A stretch of 64,000 bases of DNA, from contig NZ_JAGGLB010000022.1 in assembly GCF_017874215.1 (NCBI RefSeq), positions 1 to 64,000 of the forward strand, read 5' to 3'. This document shows, piece after piece, positions 25,608 through 34,077 of this stretch (position 1 is the first letter of the stretch; each line of letters starts with the position of its first letter). Origin of the DNA: Paenibacillus eucommiae. GTDB lineage: Bacteria > Bacillota > Bacilli > Paenibacillales > NBRC-103111. The notes under the pieces were generated by a model that saw only the letters and a program-made list of their open reading frames with translations, was not told the origin of the DNA and made no database searches. A program made the translations under genes and the position numbers.

Positions 25608-26828
25608 ATGATTCGCCTGAGCCATCCACAACTCGCAGCGAAAGAGCATCTCCATATGATTTATTTAGTTCGTGCTTTCGCTATTTTGGGCGTCATTTTT
25701 GTTCATGTCAGTTCGATTCCCATCGGAGCCATTGTCGACAAAACCTCGTTCATGTTTCTATACTTTAACTTTCTTAATATTTTCAATAGATTCGGTACGC
25801 CAACCTTTATCTTTTTAAGCGCTTTCGTTTTATTTTACAATTATTATGACCGGCCTATGAACAAAAAATTGATGCTTACCTTTTTCCAGAGGAGATTCCT
25901 GTATATTTTACTGCCTTACCTTTTCTGCTCGATCTATTATTATGTCATTCAAATCTATTATTCTTATGGTGAGACTTGGCAGCAGTTTGCACAGCAGGCA
26001 TCATTAGCTGATTTTCTTCACATGCTCTTGTGGGGCAAAGCGTTCTATCATCTTTATTTTGTTTTTATCAGTATACAGTTCTACGTGCTTTTCCCAATTT
26101 TACTGTGGATTTTTCAACGTAAGCCCTCGATTACCAAACATTTAATTTGGATCGGTTTCGTCCTGCAGCTAGGCTTTGCCCTGTACAATCATTTTAGCTT
26201 AAAGTACGCGGATACCGGGCAGCTCGCCATCAGTTATATCGCCAATTATTTTCTGGGTGCCTACTGTGGTATTTACTATAATTCCATAAAAGAATGGATC
26301 ATCATTACGAAAAAAGCATTGTTCACGAGCAAAGCATTCGTCTGGATAGCTCTCTGGATCATTTGGATCACTGCAAGCCTAGGCGATGTATATCTGTGGT
26401 ATTGGACAAGGGTAACTGACTCCACCACCAATTCTTTATACTATCAAGGCCTAACCTTCGTACACGCCTATACAACGTCGCTTGTGCTTATGCAGCTATC
26501 CAGTCTGCTGTACCGCAAGCTGCATCCCAGGGTGACCAATGTCCTGATTCACTTAGGTGTTGCTTCTTTTGGAATCTATATTGTCCATGCAGGAGTATTG
26601 TTCTTCTATTTCAAAATATCTGCGGTTTATAAACCAGTCATTTATTATCTCTATGTAGGAGGCGGCTATTTAGCAAGCCTGCTGATATCTTGGGCTCTGG
26701 TAGGTCTGGCTCACAAATACTTCCGCAACTCCTGGCTGCTGTTCGGTTCTCAGCCCAAATATAGCCCTTATCTCGAAACAAGAAGGCCCGCATATTTCAG
26801 GCAAAATGAAAAGAGCCTGTCAAATTAG
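25608..26828 (+). CDS. Membrane acyltransferase, acyltransferase-3 family
   Basis: A polytopic protein of up to 406 residues with about ten TM helices and the Acyl_transf_3 N-terminal pattern: YLVRAFAILGVIFVHVSS with the catalytic His in TM1, then the FNRFGTPTFIFLSAFVLFYNY block. Such enzymes O-acetylate surface polysaccharides, peptidoglycan or teichoic acid. The first ATG is only adjacent to AAAGGA; an ATG at 25656 (17th codon) has AAAGAG about 10 bases upstream and may be the true start. It is divergent from the CapA-like gene, sharing a 200-bp intergenic promoter region; both products point to cell-surface polymers. Confidence 0.85.
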   Translation: MIRLSHPQLAAKEHLHMIYLVRAFAILGVIFVHVSSIPIGAIVDKTSFMFLYFNFLNIFNRFGTPTFIFLSAFVLFYNYYDRPMNKKLMLTFFQRRFLYILLPYLFCSIYYYVIQIYYSYGETWQQFAQQASLADFLHMLLWGKAFYHLYFVFISIQFYVLFPILLWIFQRKPSITKHLIWIGFVLQLGFALYNHFSLKYADTGQLAISYIANYFLGAYCGIYYNSIKEWIIITKKALFTSKAFVWIALWIIWITASLGDVYLWYWTRVTDSTTNSLYYQGLTFVHAYTTSLVLMQLSSLLYRKLHPRVTNVLIHLGVASFGIYIVHAGVLFFYFKISAVYKPVIYYLYVGGGYLASLLISWALVGLAHKYFRNSWLLFGSQPKYSPYLETRRPAYFRQNEKSLSN

Positions 26829-26842
26829 CTGCTCACACAACA

Positions 26843-26868
26843 AACCCTCACGCAAAAACGTGAGGGTT
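26843..26868. terminator. Hairpin between the acyltransferase and small-peptide genes
   Basis: A perfect 10-bp stem AACCCTCACG (26843-26852) with 26859-26868, loop CAAAAA. It lies between convergent genes and could end both; T-tracts on each side are short (TTTGTT on the minus strand). Confidence 0.65.
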
Positions 26869-26881
26869 AACATTTAATGTC

Positions 26882-26986
26882 CTATTTCTGTTTTATACGC
26901 TCTTTTCGATTACTCCAGATATAGAGTACCACCAGCGCTATATTCATAAATAACAAGACTAATATCATGCCAAGCAGCAATTTCAT
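26882..26986 (-). CDS. 34-residue single-TM peptide behind a Fur-box promoter
   Basis: A short ORF found by reading the minus strand. SD AGGAGGATGAATAA lies directly before the ATG at 26986, the best SD in the neighbourhood. The peptide starts MKLLLGMILVLLFMNIALVV, continues LYIWSN and ends with a basic tail RKERIKQK and TAG. It is one TM helix with a positive-inside C-terminal tail. A promoter with an overlapping Fur-like box lies 70-100 bases upstream. No known family recognised. A role in iron-limited membrane physiology is inferred only from the operator. Confidence 0.7.
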   Translation of the reverse strand: MKLLLGMILVLLFMNIALVVLYIWSNRKERIKQK

Positions 26987-27053
26987 TTATTCATCCTCCT
27001 GAACGTTACCGGATGGAGCGGGCTGAACTTGCAAGTGTGTCTTTCTTAGTTCT

Positions 27054-27083
27054 ATTTTAACTGATAATGATTCTCAAGGTCAA
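27054..27083 (-). promoter_or_regulatory. Sigma-A promoter with embedded Fur box
   Basis: On the minus strand, TTGACC (27083-27078) and TAAAAT (27059-27054) are separated by 18 bases. Between them, on the plus strand, TGATAATGATTCTCA (27062-27076) matches the 7-1-7 Fur consensus TGATAATNATTATCA at all but one defined position. Occupancy by Fur would block RNA polymerase. The promoter points to the 34-residue peptide gene. Confidence 0.75.
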
Positions 27084-27102
27084 ATGTTTTTTAAAAAGAA
27101 AG

Positions 27103-27330
27103 ATGCCTTGTGGCTTCCTTTGAGGAGCGTGTTCCTGGCGCCAGTGCTGGGAGAGGAAATGAACGATGGATTCCACCGCTGTTAAAGATGGGTTCCCTGA
27201 ATATATACTATAAGTAGCGGAAGGAACCCATCTTTAAATGCGGACGCTACCGCTCTCCACCCCATCGTCCATCTCCTCTTTCAGCCTACTGAGCAGGAAC
27301 ACGGTACTTCAAACGGAAAACCAGCAAGGG
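27103..27330. repeat. Large hairpin element, copy 3 (no palindrome quartet)
   Basis: Same layout as copy 2: CGTGTTCCTG (27128-27137) pairs with 27294-27303; GAGGAAATGAACGATGG (27153-27169) pairs, with two A-C/G-U positions, with 27262-27278; TTAAAGATGGGTTCC (27182-27196) pairs perfectly with 27223-27237. The two imperfect pairs become G-U in a minus-strand transcript. Shared flanking blocks: GATGCCTTG at the left, AAACGGA and CCAGCAAGGG at the right. It abuts the stop codon of the minus-strand GGDEF-EAL gene and so would be that gene's 3' UTR. Confidence 0.85.
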
Positions 27331-27334
27331 ATCT

Positions 27335-29788
27335 CTAGAGCTTAGGATCATCCCCCGATATGTTTATCCTCATCGGGGCAAAGAATGCAGCCTCCACATC
27401 CGTAGCTGACAAGGGCCGGCTGAAATAATAGCCTTGAATTTCTTCACACTTGTTAGCTGTTAAAATATCCAGCTGGTCCTTCGTCTCAATTCCTTCTGCA
27501 ATAACATCCATCTTAAGATGATGAGCCATTGCAATAATTGTGGATACAATCGCTTTGTCACTCTCATTCATTGTAATATCGGTAATAAACGAGCGGTCAA
27601 TTTTCAGCTTGTCTATCGGCAGTAGCTTTAAATAACCAAGTGAGCTGTAGCCTGTTCCAAAATCATCCAGACTGATTCGAATTCCAAATTGGCTCAGCTC
27701 ATTAAGAATTTCAGCCGAAACCGCGGCATCCATCATCATGCTTTCCGTTATTTCGAGTTCCAAATATTGCGGGTCCAGACCTGTATCCTCCAAAATATTG
27801 CGGATATAGCCAACCAGGTTAGGCTGGTGAAATTGTTGGGCTGACAAGTTGACGGAAACCGGGATTAACGGCCCCCCTCCGCGATGCCACTCGCGCATTT
27901 GACGGCATGCCTCTCTCAACACCCATGTTCCGATATCGTAAATCATGCCGGTCTCTTCAGCAATAGGAATGAACACGCCTGGAGCCAAAAGACCTTTGGC
28001 CGGATGATTCCAGCGCACCAAAGCTTCGACCCCAACCATAAGACTGTCACCCGTGCGAATTTGGGGCTGATAGTGCAGCAGCAGCTCGCTGCGTTCAATC
28101 GCTTTGCGCAATTCGCCTTCCAATTCAATCTTCTCATGCAATTGGGCATTCAGCTCAGGAGTAAAAAACTGAAAGCCATTCTTCCCATTTTTTTTCACTT
28201 CGTACATAGCTGTATCTGCATTCTTGAGAAGCTGCACGGCATCTGTCCCATGCTCGGGATAGAAAGCAATTCCAATGCTGGCCGAAACAAAATAGTCATT
28301 ATCCTTCAAACGATAAGGTAGTTGAATCTCTCTCACGATTCGCTCCGCTAAGAGGGAAGCCTCCGCTTCATTATCACAATTATTGCAAATAACAGTAAAT
28401 TCATCTCCGCCCATACGTGCCAGGGTCACATCAAATTGCTCTGCAGCTTTACTAATCCGTGAACTCACCATTTGCAAGAAAAGATCTCCATAGGTGTGTC
28501 CAAGGGAGTCGTTAATCATCTTGAAGCGGTCAATATCCAGAACCATCACAGCAAATTTGAATGGCCGATCATGACGTGTATCGATCGATTGGGCAAGCAT
28601 TTGATTAAACATCCTCCGATTCGGAAGGCCTGTCAATTCATCATGAAAAGCTTGATATTGAATGCGTTCCCGCGAATGCTTCTCTTTGGTTATATCTTTT
28701 ATAATAATATGATTGCCAACGACCTTTTCCTCAATCTCGACAGGTACATTTATAATATATAGTTCGACAAGACTGCCATCCTTGCGAATAAGTGTGGTTT
28801 CGTGAGGGCTTTGATTTTGATCGGCATCCATCTTGTATACTTGTTTTTCTTCTTGTATATCCTCAGACATATACATATCGAAGCTGGAAATGTGTTTGTT
28901 CTGAAACTGATCTTCTTTAAATCCGGTTATCCTAAAAACCGCAGGGTTAAAACCAATAATCTTTCCTTCGATATCCACTGAAATAATGCCATCCGAGTTG
29001 TTGTTGTAGAGAGACGTATACCATCTTTCATGCTCCTGAATAGCTGAGTCCTTCTGAGTTAGACGCTTGTTAATGAATACACCAAACAGAGTCATCCCAA
29101 GCATAATAAAAGTTCCGGCAATAATCAAATAGGCCAAAACCTCAGGTTCAATCCGCATGCCGGAAGAAAGCATCGACTGCTTTGCCTGATGAAAATGGGC
29201 CGCAGCCATTCCAGTGTAATGCATCCCGGAAATAGCTGCCCCCATAACAAGACCGCTGCCTAATTTATAAAAAACTGTGAATCTGGACTGATCTTTTCGA
29301 AAATAAAACAAAAGCCACAAAGCTGCTATGGAGGCAACAACTGCAATCACAATTGAAAGAACAACCCAACCAAAGCTATATGTAATATCTACGTTCATAG
29401 CCGCCATACCAATATAATGCATGGCTGATATACCCGTAGCCATTAATGCGCCACCAATTAACATTTGCTTCGGGCCAAGCTCATTTCGGCTCACTATGTA
29501 CAGGGAAATACAGGACACGGAGATAGCTGATACCACAGATAAAAAAACCAAATTCATATCATAGTAAATATCCATCGGCAAAGATAAGGCCAGCATACCG
29601 ACAAAATGCATCGACCATATCCCAAGTCCCATGGAAACAGCACCGCAAATCAGCCAGAGACTGCGAACCTTGCCCTTTGTCGTACTGATCCTCCCAGCCA
29701 AATCAAGTGCTGAATAAGAGGCCACTACTGCAATGATGCAGGAAATAATAATTAATGCTTCATTATAAGTGCTGTGCTGATGTTCCAT
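27335..29788 (-). CDS. MHYT-PAS-GGDEF-EAL c-di-GMP signalling protein
   Basis: About 817 residues. Seven N-terminal TM helices form an MHYT sensor with three repeats (MHFVGM, MHYIGM, MHYTGM), proposed in the family to bind metal and sense gases. A PAS domain (ERWYTSLYNNNSDGIISVD) follows, then a GGDEF domain with intact RMGGDEF near residue 460, then an EAL domain with VEALVRWN near 586 and conserved LDDFGTGYSSLGYLK and IAEGIE motifs. Both synthesis and hydrolysis of c-di-GMP look possible. ATG 29788 is chosen since GAGG lies 7 bases upstream; an ATG at 29812 lacks this. The hairpin element follows directly. Confidence 0.93.
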   Translation of the reverse strand: MEHQHSTYNEALIIISCIIAVVASYSALDLAGRISTTKGKVRSLWLICGAVSMGLGIWSMHFVGMLALSLPMDIYYDMNLVFLSVVSAISVSCISLYIVSRNELGPKQMLIGGALMATGISAMHYIGMAAMNVDITYSFGWVVLSIVIAVVASIAALWLLFYFRKDQSRFTVFYKLGSGLVMGAAISGMHYTGMAAAHFHQAKQSMLSSGMRIEPEVLAYLIIAGTFIMLGMTLFGVFINKRLTQKDSAIQEHERWYTSLYNNNSDGIISVDIEGKIIGFNPAVFRITGFKEDQFQNKHISSFDMYMSEDIQEEKQVYKMDADQNQSPHETTLIRKDGSLVELYIINVPVEIEEKVVGNHIIIKDITKEKHSRERIQYQAFHDELTGLPNRRMFNQMLAQSIDTRHDRPFKFAVMVLDIDRFKMINDSLGHTYGDLFLQMVSSRISKAAEQFDVTLARMGGDEFTVICNNCDNEAEASLLAERIVREIQLPYRLKDNDYFVSASIGIAFYPEHGTDAVQLLKNADTAMYEVKKNGKNGFQFFTPELNAQLHEKIELEGELRKAIERSELLLHYQPQIRTGDSLMVGVEALVRWNHPAKGLLAPGVFIPIAEETGMIYDIGTWVLREACRQMREWHRGGGPLIPVSVNLSAQQFHQPNLVGYIRNILEDTGLDPQYLELEITESMMMDAAVSAEILNELSQFGIRISLDDFGTGYSSLGYLKLLPIDKLKIDRSFITDITMNESDKAIVSTIIAMAHHLKMDVIAEGIETKDQLDILTANKCEEIQGYYFSRPLSATDVEAAFFAPMRINISGDDPKL

Positions 29789-29981
29789 CGTATCCTCACT
29801 TTCAATAATCATGCAGCCATTTTTTATTATTATACCTCACCAGACATTACCTTTACAGCGTTTTGTAATACTGCGCTTCACAACGATTTTATTACGCTTT
29901 TTGCATGCACGAAAAGACCCTCATTTTTGATTTTGAGAGCCTTACATGTTCATTTAGTTAATATTTCCTGGGGAATGATGG

Positions 29982-31304
29982 TCATTGTCCTTTACTCACC
30001 CAGAATGTGACTCTCCCACCAGTAGGAATCTCCGTCTTTGGCTCTGGATCTTGTCTGAATACAACACCACGCCCCTGTTTGTTTTCTTCCATTTTGAATT
30101 CATAGCGCAGCCCTACAGCCAGAGCTTGTTCCTCGGCTTCTTCACGCTGAAGGCCAACTAAATTGGGAGTTTGGATATAACCCTCCTCAGGGATAGAAGA
30201 CGACTCTGGGGCTGGGGCTGGATCTGGCTCCGCATCTGTCACCAAGACAGTTTCTTGTGGTTTTAACGTTTCTTGTGCAGGCGATTGCTTGACAATGGTT
30301 GTGTCTGTTATTTTCCCTGCTGGCTCTGGATCTGAGTCGCGGTTCAAAATTCCGATAATAATAAATGTAGCTAACACAAATCCTGCTGATGCAGTACCTA
30401 TCATTAATACTCGCTTTCGCCGTTTCGGTGACGTTCCGCTCCCCTGCAATTCCTCATGCTCTGTAAGCTCATCCTCGGAATCCTCTTCCTTCAGAGCAGA
30501 AATCGCCGTTCTAGTCATTTCATGAGAAAAACCGCCTCTAATTCGCTCCATCTGACTCCGCTGAAGCATCGCAGTAGAAGATATTCGTTCCCCGGTTTGC
30601 TGGTCATTAAAAGCCAATAATTGCTCAAGGTGCACGGTAAAGGAAGCTAATGTGCAATCCTCCTGCATGACACGCTGCATAATCCACATTAAAGAATCCT
30701 TTTGCTCATGTTGAACCGGATTTCCACGAAGCGAATTTCGCAGATTGGTTTCCATCGTTCCCCATTCATCCGGAACCGAAGAAGTTCCAGTTACCAATTG
30801 ATACAGCAGGCCGTTAAGCCCTGTCACGCCTCTTTCCCGGCTGGATCCCTGTTCCCAATAATTCATAACGACCAGATGCTTCTCATCATCCAGCCATAGA
30901 TTGTCCGCTCCGACCGAAAATTCAACAATACCTTCCTTTAACGCAGTTTGCGTCGCCAAAGACAATTCATAAATTATTTTGACCCGTTCGCGAAATGTCA
31001 AGGCCTGCAGTTCAATTTCCCGACGCAAAAAGCTCCCTTTACTATATTTAAGCACAACCATTAGCCGGTTAGACTTCTCATCAAGATCAATATCAAGGAT
31101 ATGCATAAACGTTTCCCCAGAAAAACGCGAAGCTTCTCTAAGCTGACGGAGATAATTAGTCAAATAAGCTTGATCCGCGCTATCAATGGTATAAAGAAAA
31201 ACTTTCCTTTTCAATGAAAGGTCAACACCCGTATAAATCATGCCGTTCGGCAGCGGCAGCATTGCTTTTTCTGGCAAATACCTTTTGCCAATACTGCTTT
31301 CCAT
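29982..31304 (-). CDS. PASTA-domain pseudokinase, membrane-anchored
   Basis: About 440 residues: a PknB-like N-terminal domain (1-230), a charged linker, one TM (RKRVLMIGTASAGFVLATFI, about 310-335), a Pro/Glu-rich stalk and one C-terminal PASTA domain (IQTPNLVGLQREEAEEQAL to the end). The kinase fold is recognisable (YLRQLREASRFSGETFMHILDIDLDE, LKYSKGSFLRREI), but HRD is EFS, DFG is MNY and the VAIK lysine is missing (VFLYTI), so catalysis is not expected. PASTA domains bind muropeptides. SD GGAGGGGG precedes ATG 31304; an upstream frame to 31340 has none. It may act as a wall sensor without phosphotransfer (inference). Confidence 0.85.
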   Translation of the reverse strand: MESSIGKRYLPEKAMLPLPNGMIYTGVDLSLKRKVFLYTIDSADQAYLTNYLRQLREASRFSGETFMHILDIDLDEKSNRLMVVLKYSKGSFLRREIELQALTFRERVKIIYELSLATQTALKEGIVEFSVGADNLWLDDEKHLVVMNYWEQGSSRERGVTGLNGLLYQLVTGTSSVPDEWGTMETNLRNSLRGNPVQHEQKDSLMWIMQRVMQEDCTLASFTVHLEQLLAFNDQQTGERISSTAMLQRSQMERIRGGFSHEMTRTAISALKEEDSEDELTEHEELQGSGTSPKRRKRVLMIGTASAGFVLATFIIIGILNRDSDPEPAGKITDTTIVKQSPAQETLKPQETVLVTDAEPDPAPAPESSSIPEEGYIQTPNLVGLQREEAEEQALAVGLRYEFKMEENKQGRGVVFRQDPEPKTEIPTGGRVTFWVSKGQ

Positions 31305-31761
31305 AGCGGCTCCCCCTCCATTCCTATTTTCCATTTCCATCGTATTCCCAAATTTCCCCCGTTATTCCATTGTTCACTTCAACCATTTTCTTAAATAGTT
31401 CGTTGCCTATTCACATTTTATGATGGTAAGAGCTGATTAAGAGCTAAGAAAGCTTATAGCCAGCTGAGTATGTCCCCCATTAGTGCAATAGGCCGCCTCT
31501 TGGCAGCCGTTCTTCTTATCTATAAAATAAATTCATCTGCATGAATATCGCGCATTGTAAATCGTTATCGTAAATCGTTTATGTTTTCCCATATCATCAA
31601 GTCAGGTTCTTTTCTAATCTAAAATTGCTGCTACACCTACTATAATAGAACAAAAGCAGAAGCCCTTCAACTCTTGCTGAAAATCGGGACTTATTTGTAC
31701 CCACGTTGTTTCAAAAGGCGTTTCAAAATATGCTATCAAACTCTACCAAATCATACATTTA

Positions 31762-31770
31762 TGCTATAAT
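31762..31770 (+). promoter_or_regulatory. Extended -10 element upstream of the LTA-synthase-like gene
   Basis: TGCTATAAT is an exact extended -10 (TGnTATAAT) 36 bases before the ATG at 31807; no good -35 is visible, as expected for extended -10 promoters. A second TATAAT lies at 31638-31643. The rest of the 31341-31806 gap holds a short direct repeat (GTAAATCGTT twice, near 31556-31580) and no gene. Confidence 0.5.
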
Positions 31771-31806
31771 AGCTTCAGTTTAGTTAAACAGGAGAGTAGC
31801 AAAGTC

Positions 31807-33921
31807 ATGTACATAATTGTTCAACGTTTCCTATCGCGAATATGGATCTTAGTATTGCCTCTCATTTTGATGATGTTTACCGAATTTCTCAACCGTGGCA
31901 CGATAGGTGAAACCTTTGGGTGGGCTGCCGAGAACCCTCCTGCTTTCTTTCTGGCATATCTTATAGTTCTCGCGCTTTATCTGCTATTGATTGGCGCGAC
32001 AGGCTACAGCAGAATTTCATTCTGGGTGCTTGGCTGCTTGCTGTTTACTTTCGCCGCCTTCAGCGGGAGCAAGCTTAAAGCCATCGGGGCTCCCTTGTAT
32101 CCTTGGGATATTTTTTTCAACAATCAGGATGTCCGGTATGGGGCTTTTTTCAGCCAATATTTCAGCTTTCGTATCTTTGTGTATATCGTGATTGTTGCGG
32201 CAATCTGTTATATACTGCTTCATTTCTCGGCGCGGCGCCGACAGTCTGAGCTCTTCAAGCTTGTCAGCCTCGAACGCGGGATATACGCTGTTATCGCTAT
32301 CTTTCTCCTATTCAGCCTTGTCACGGACAAGCCGATCCCTTTCAAGAACGCCAACAGCATTTACACCGTTCCCTGGGATCCAACATTAACCTATGATATC
32401 AATGGCTTAGTGCTTTCGACGATGATGATGAGCGATTTCCTGAAAACGGAGAAGCCAGAGAATTACAGCAAAAAAGAGATTCTCAGCATTCTGGACAATA
32501 TTCCAGTGAATAAACAGATCGAACAGAATACACCGAACAAGCAGACAGAACCAGTAAAACCAAACATCATCTTCGTGCTGAGCGAGTCGTTCTGGGATCC
32601 AACACAGATGACCAATGTCAGCTTTAGCAAAGATCCTATTCCTTACTTCCGTTCCCTTCAGAAAACCTATACAAGCGGAACGCTGCTAACCCCTCAATTC
32701 GGCGGGAGTTCAGCCAATGTTGAATTTGAGGTGTTGACCGGCAACTCGATGCGTCTGCTCCCTTTTGATCCGGATAAGGTTCTGCCTTACATTCAATATA
32801 TCAATCATGGCATAGATTCGATGGCTAGCATCCTGTCCAGACAAGGCTACGCAAGCATGGCAACGAATTCGTTTTTTAGCTGGTTTTTTGAGCAGCGGAA
32901 GGTCAATAAGCATCTGGGCTTTGAACGCTTTATTAGCAGCGAATATTTTCCCAATGATTTCTCAGGACCTAATTACGCTGACCGTACAATTGTACAAAAA
33001 GTGATCGAGGAAACCGAGAAAAGCCCTGGTCCCGATTTCATCTTTGCAAGTACGATGGAAAATCACGGCCCCTTTCCTCCAGGAAAGTTCAGGGATACGG
33101 ATATCGAGGTAAGCGGCCCCATAACCGACTTATCCAAGGGTATGCTTGAATCTTTAGCACGGGGCATTTCCGCCTCAGATGATAGCTTAAAAGCTTTGAC
33201 CGATTACTTTACAGAAAAAGGCGAGCCTACGATTTTGTTATTTTTCGGTGATCATATGCCCGCTCTCGGGGATGATTACATGGTTTATCGCGATAGCGGG
33301 TATTTGCTGGAGGATGATCCGGACTTTTATAACAAAACCCATATGACGCCTTTCGTGATCTGGAACAATTATCTGCCTGCCGCTAAAGAAGAGCTCCATA
33401 TAAGCCCGGCCTACCTAGGCCCCTACATCCTCAATATGGCCGGCCTGGAAGGAAGCTATTACACTGATTTTTTACAGGAATTTTACAAAAAGTTCCCGGT
33501 TGTACCGCGGCCTGAAGACTGGGCGCAAGCAGGAATTAGTGAAAGCGACATAGCCGCCTACCGCAAGCTGCAGTACGATATTCTCTTCGGTAAACGTTAT
33601 GCTTATGAAGCAGCTGGCTTTAAAGAAAGTATCATTGATCCCGATTATATGCTGGGGTATGGAAATCCGGTTATCGTCAAGGCCACTGCTGCGGACACGG
33701 ATCATGCACTCACTGTCGAAGGCAGATTATTCTTCCCCCAGTCGAAGGTATACCTCGATGGCAAAGAACTGGCAACGAGTTATCAGAGCGGAACCCGCTT
33801 AACCGCAGAGCTTCCCGAAGACGTGACACTCAGCACAGGTAAAGTCCACAGGCTTGAAGTCAAGCTGATCGATAGCAAAAAAGCTTTGATTGGGCAGTCG
33901 AATGTTTGGCTGCTGCCGTGA
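31807..33921 (+). CDS. LTA-synthase-family phosphoglycerol transferase-like sulfatase
   Basis: A 704-residue protein: about five N-terminal TM helices, then an extracellular sulfatase-fold domain. Conserved blocks: FVLSESFWDP (metal Glu), GGSSANVEFEVLTGNS (nucleophile region), ASTMENHGPF, and FFGDHMPALG (metal Asp/His). In LtaS-type enzymes the nucleophile is Thr in a GxTANxEF-like motif; here it is Ser (S302). It would transfer phosphoglycerol or a similar group to a glycolipid or surface glycan. A C-terminal beta-rich segment of about 90 residues (PVIVKATAADTDHALTVEGRLFF) is an extra not present in LtaS. SD GGAGAG precedes the ATG. Confidence 0.87.
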   Translation: MYIIVQRFLSRIWILVLPLILMMFTEFLNRGTIGETFGWAAENPPAFFLAYLIVLALYLLLIGATGYSRISFWVLGCLLFTFAAFSGSKLKAIGAPLYPWDIFFNNQDVRYGAFFSQYFSFRIFVYIVIVAAICYILLHFSARRRQSELFKLVSLERGIYAVIAIFLLFSLVTDKPIPFKNANSIYTVPWDPTLTYDINGLVLSTMMMSDFLKTEKPENYSKKEILSILDNIPVNKQIEQNTPNKQTEPVKPNIIFVLSESFWDPTQMTNVSFSKDPIPYFRSLQKTYTSGTLLTPQFGGSSANVEFEVLTGNSMRLLPFDPDKVLPYIQYINHGIDSMASILSRQGYASMATNSFFSWFFEQRKVNKHLGFERFISSEYFPNDFSGPNYADRTIVQKVIEETEKSPGPDFIFASTMENHGPFPPGKFRDTDIEVSGPITDLSKGMLESLARGISASDDSLKALTDYFTEKGEPTILLFFGDHMPALGDDYMVYRDSGYLLEDDPDFYNKTHMTPFVIWNNYLPAAKEELHISPAYLGPYILNMAGLEGSYYTDFLQEFYKKFPVVPRPEDWAQAGISESDIAAYRKLQYDILFGKRYAYEAAGFKESIIDPDYMLGYGNPVIVKATAADTDHALTVEGRLFFPQSKVYLDGKELATSYQSGTRLTAELPEDVTLSTGKVHRLEVKLIDSKKALIGQSNVWLLP

Positions 33922-34019
33922 AGGAGTTGTCCTAAAGGTCTGAAGAGACCCAATGGATAGTACCGGTCTTCACCATCTTCTATCATGATCACTGCTTCTC
34001 TCTTCCATGTTTTAAAAGA

Positions 34020-34057
34020 AGCTGTCCCTTAGTCATGTTACGACTTTGGGGACAGCT
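34020..34057 (-). terminator. Terminator of the SLH-protein transcript
   Basis: A 9-bp stem AGCTGTCCC (34020-34028) with 34049-34057, followed on the minus strand by TCTTTTAAAA. It lies 20 bases past the stop of the minus-strand gene at 34078. Confidence 0.75.
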
Positions 34058-34077
34058 CCTTATACACTTATTTAATC

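Noticed and set aside
27103..27330. Insertion sequence or transposon end
   Set aside because: The hairpin element has no transposase or flanking target duplication that can be seen; left as a structured repeat.
31556..31582. Direct repeat GTAAATCGTT as a regulator site
   Set aside because: Only two copies, no symmetry and more than 200 bases from either gene start.
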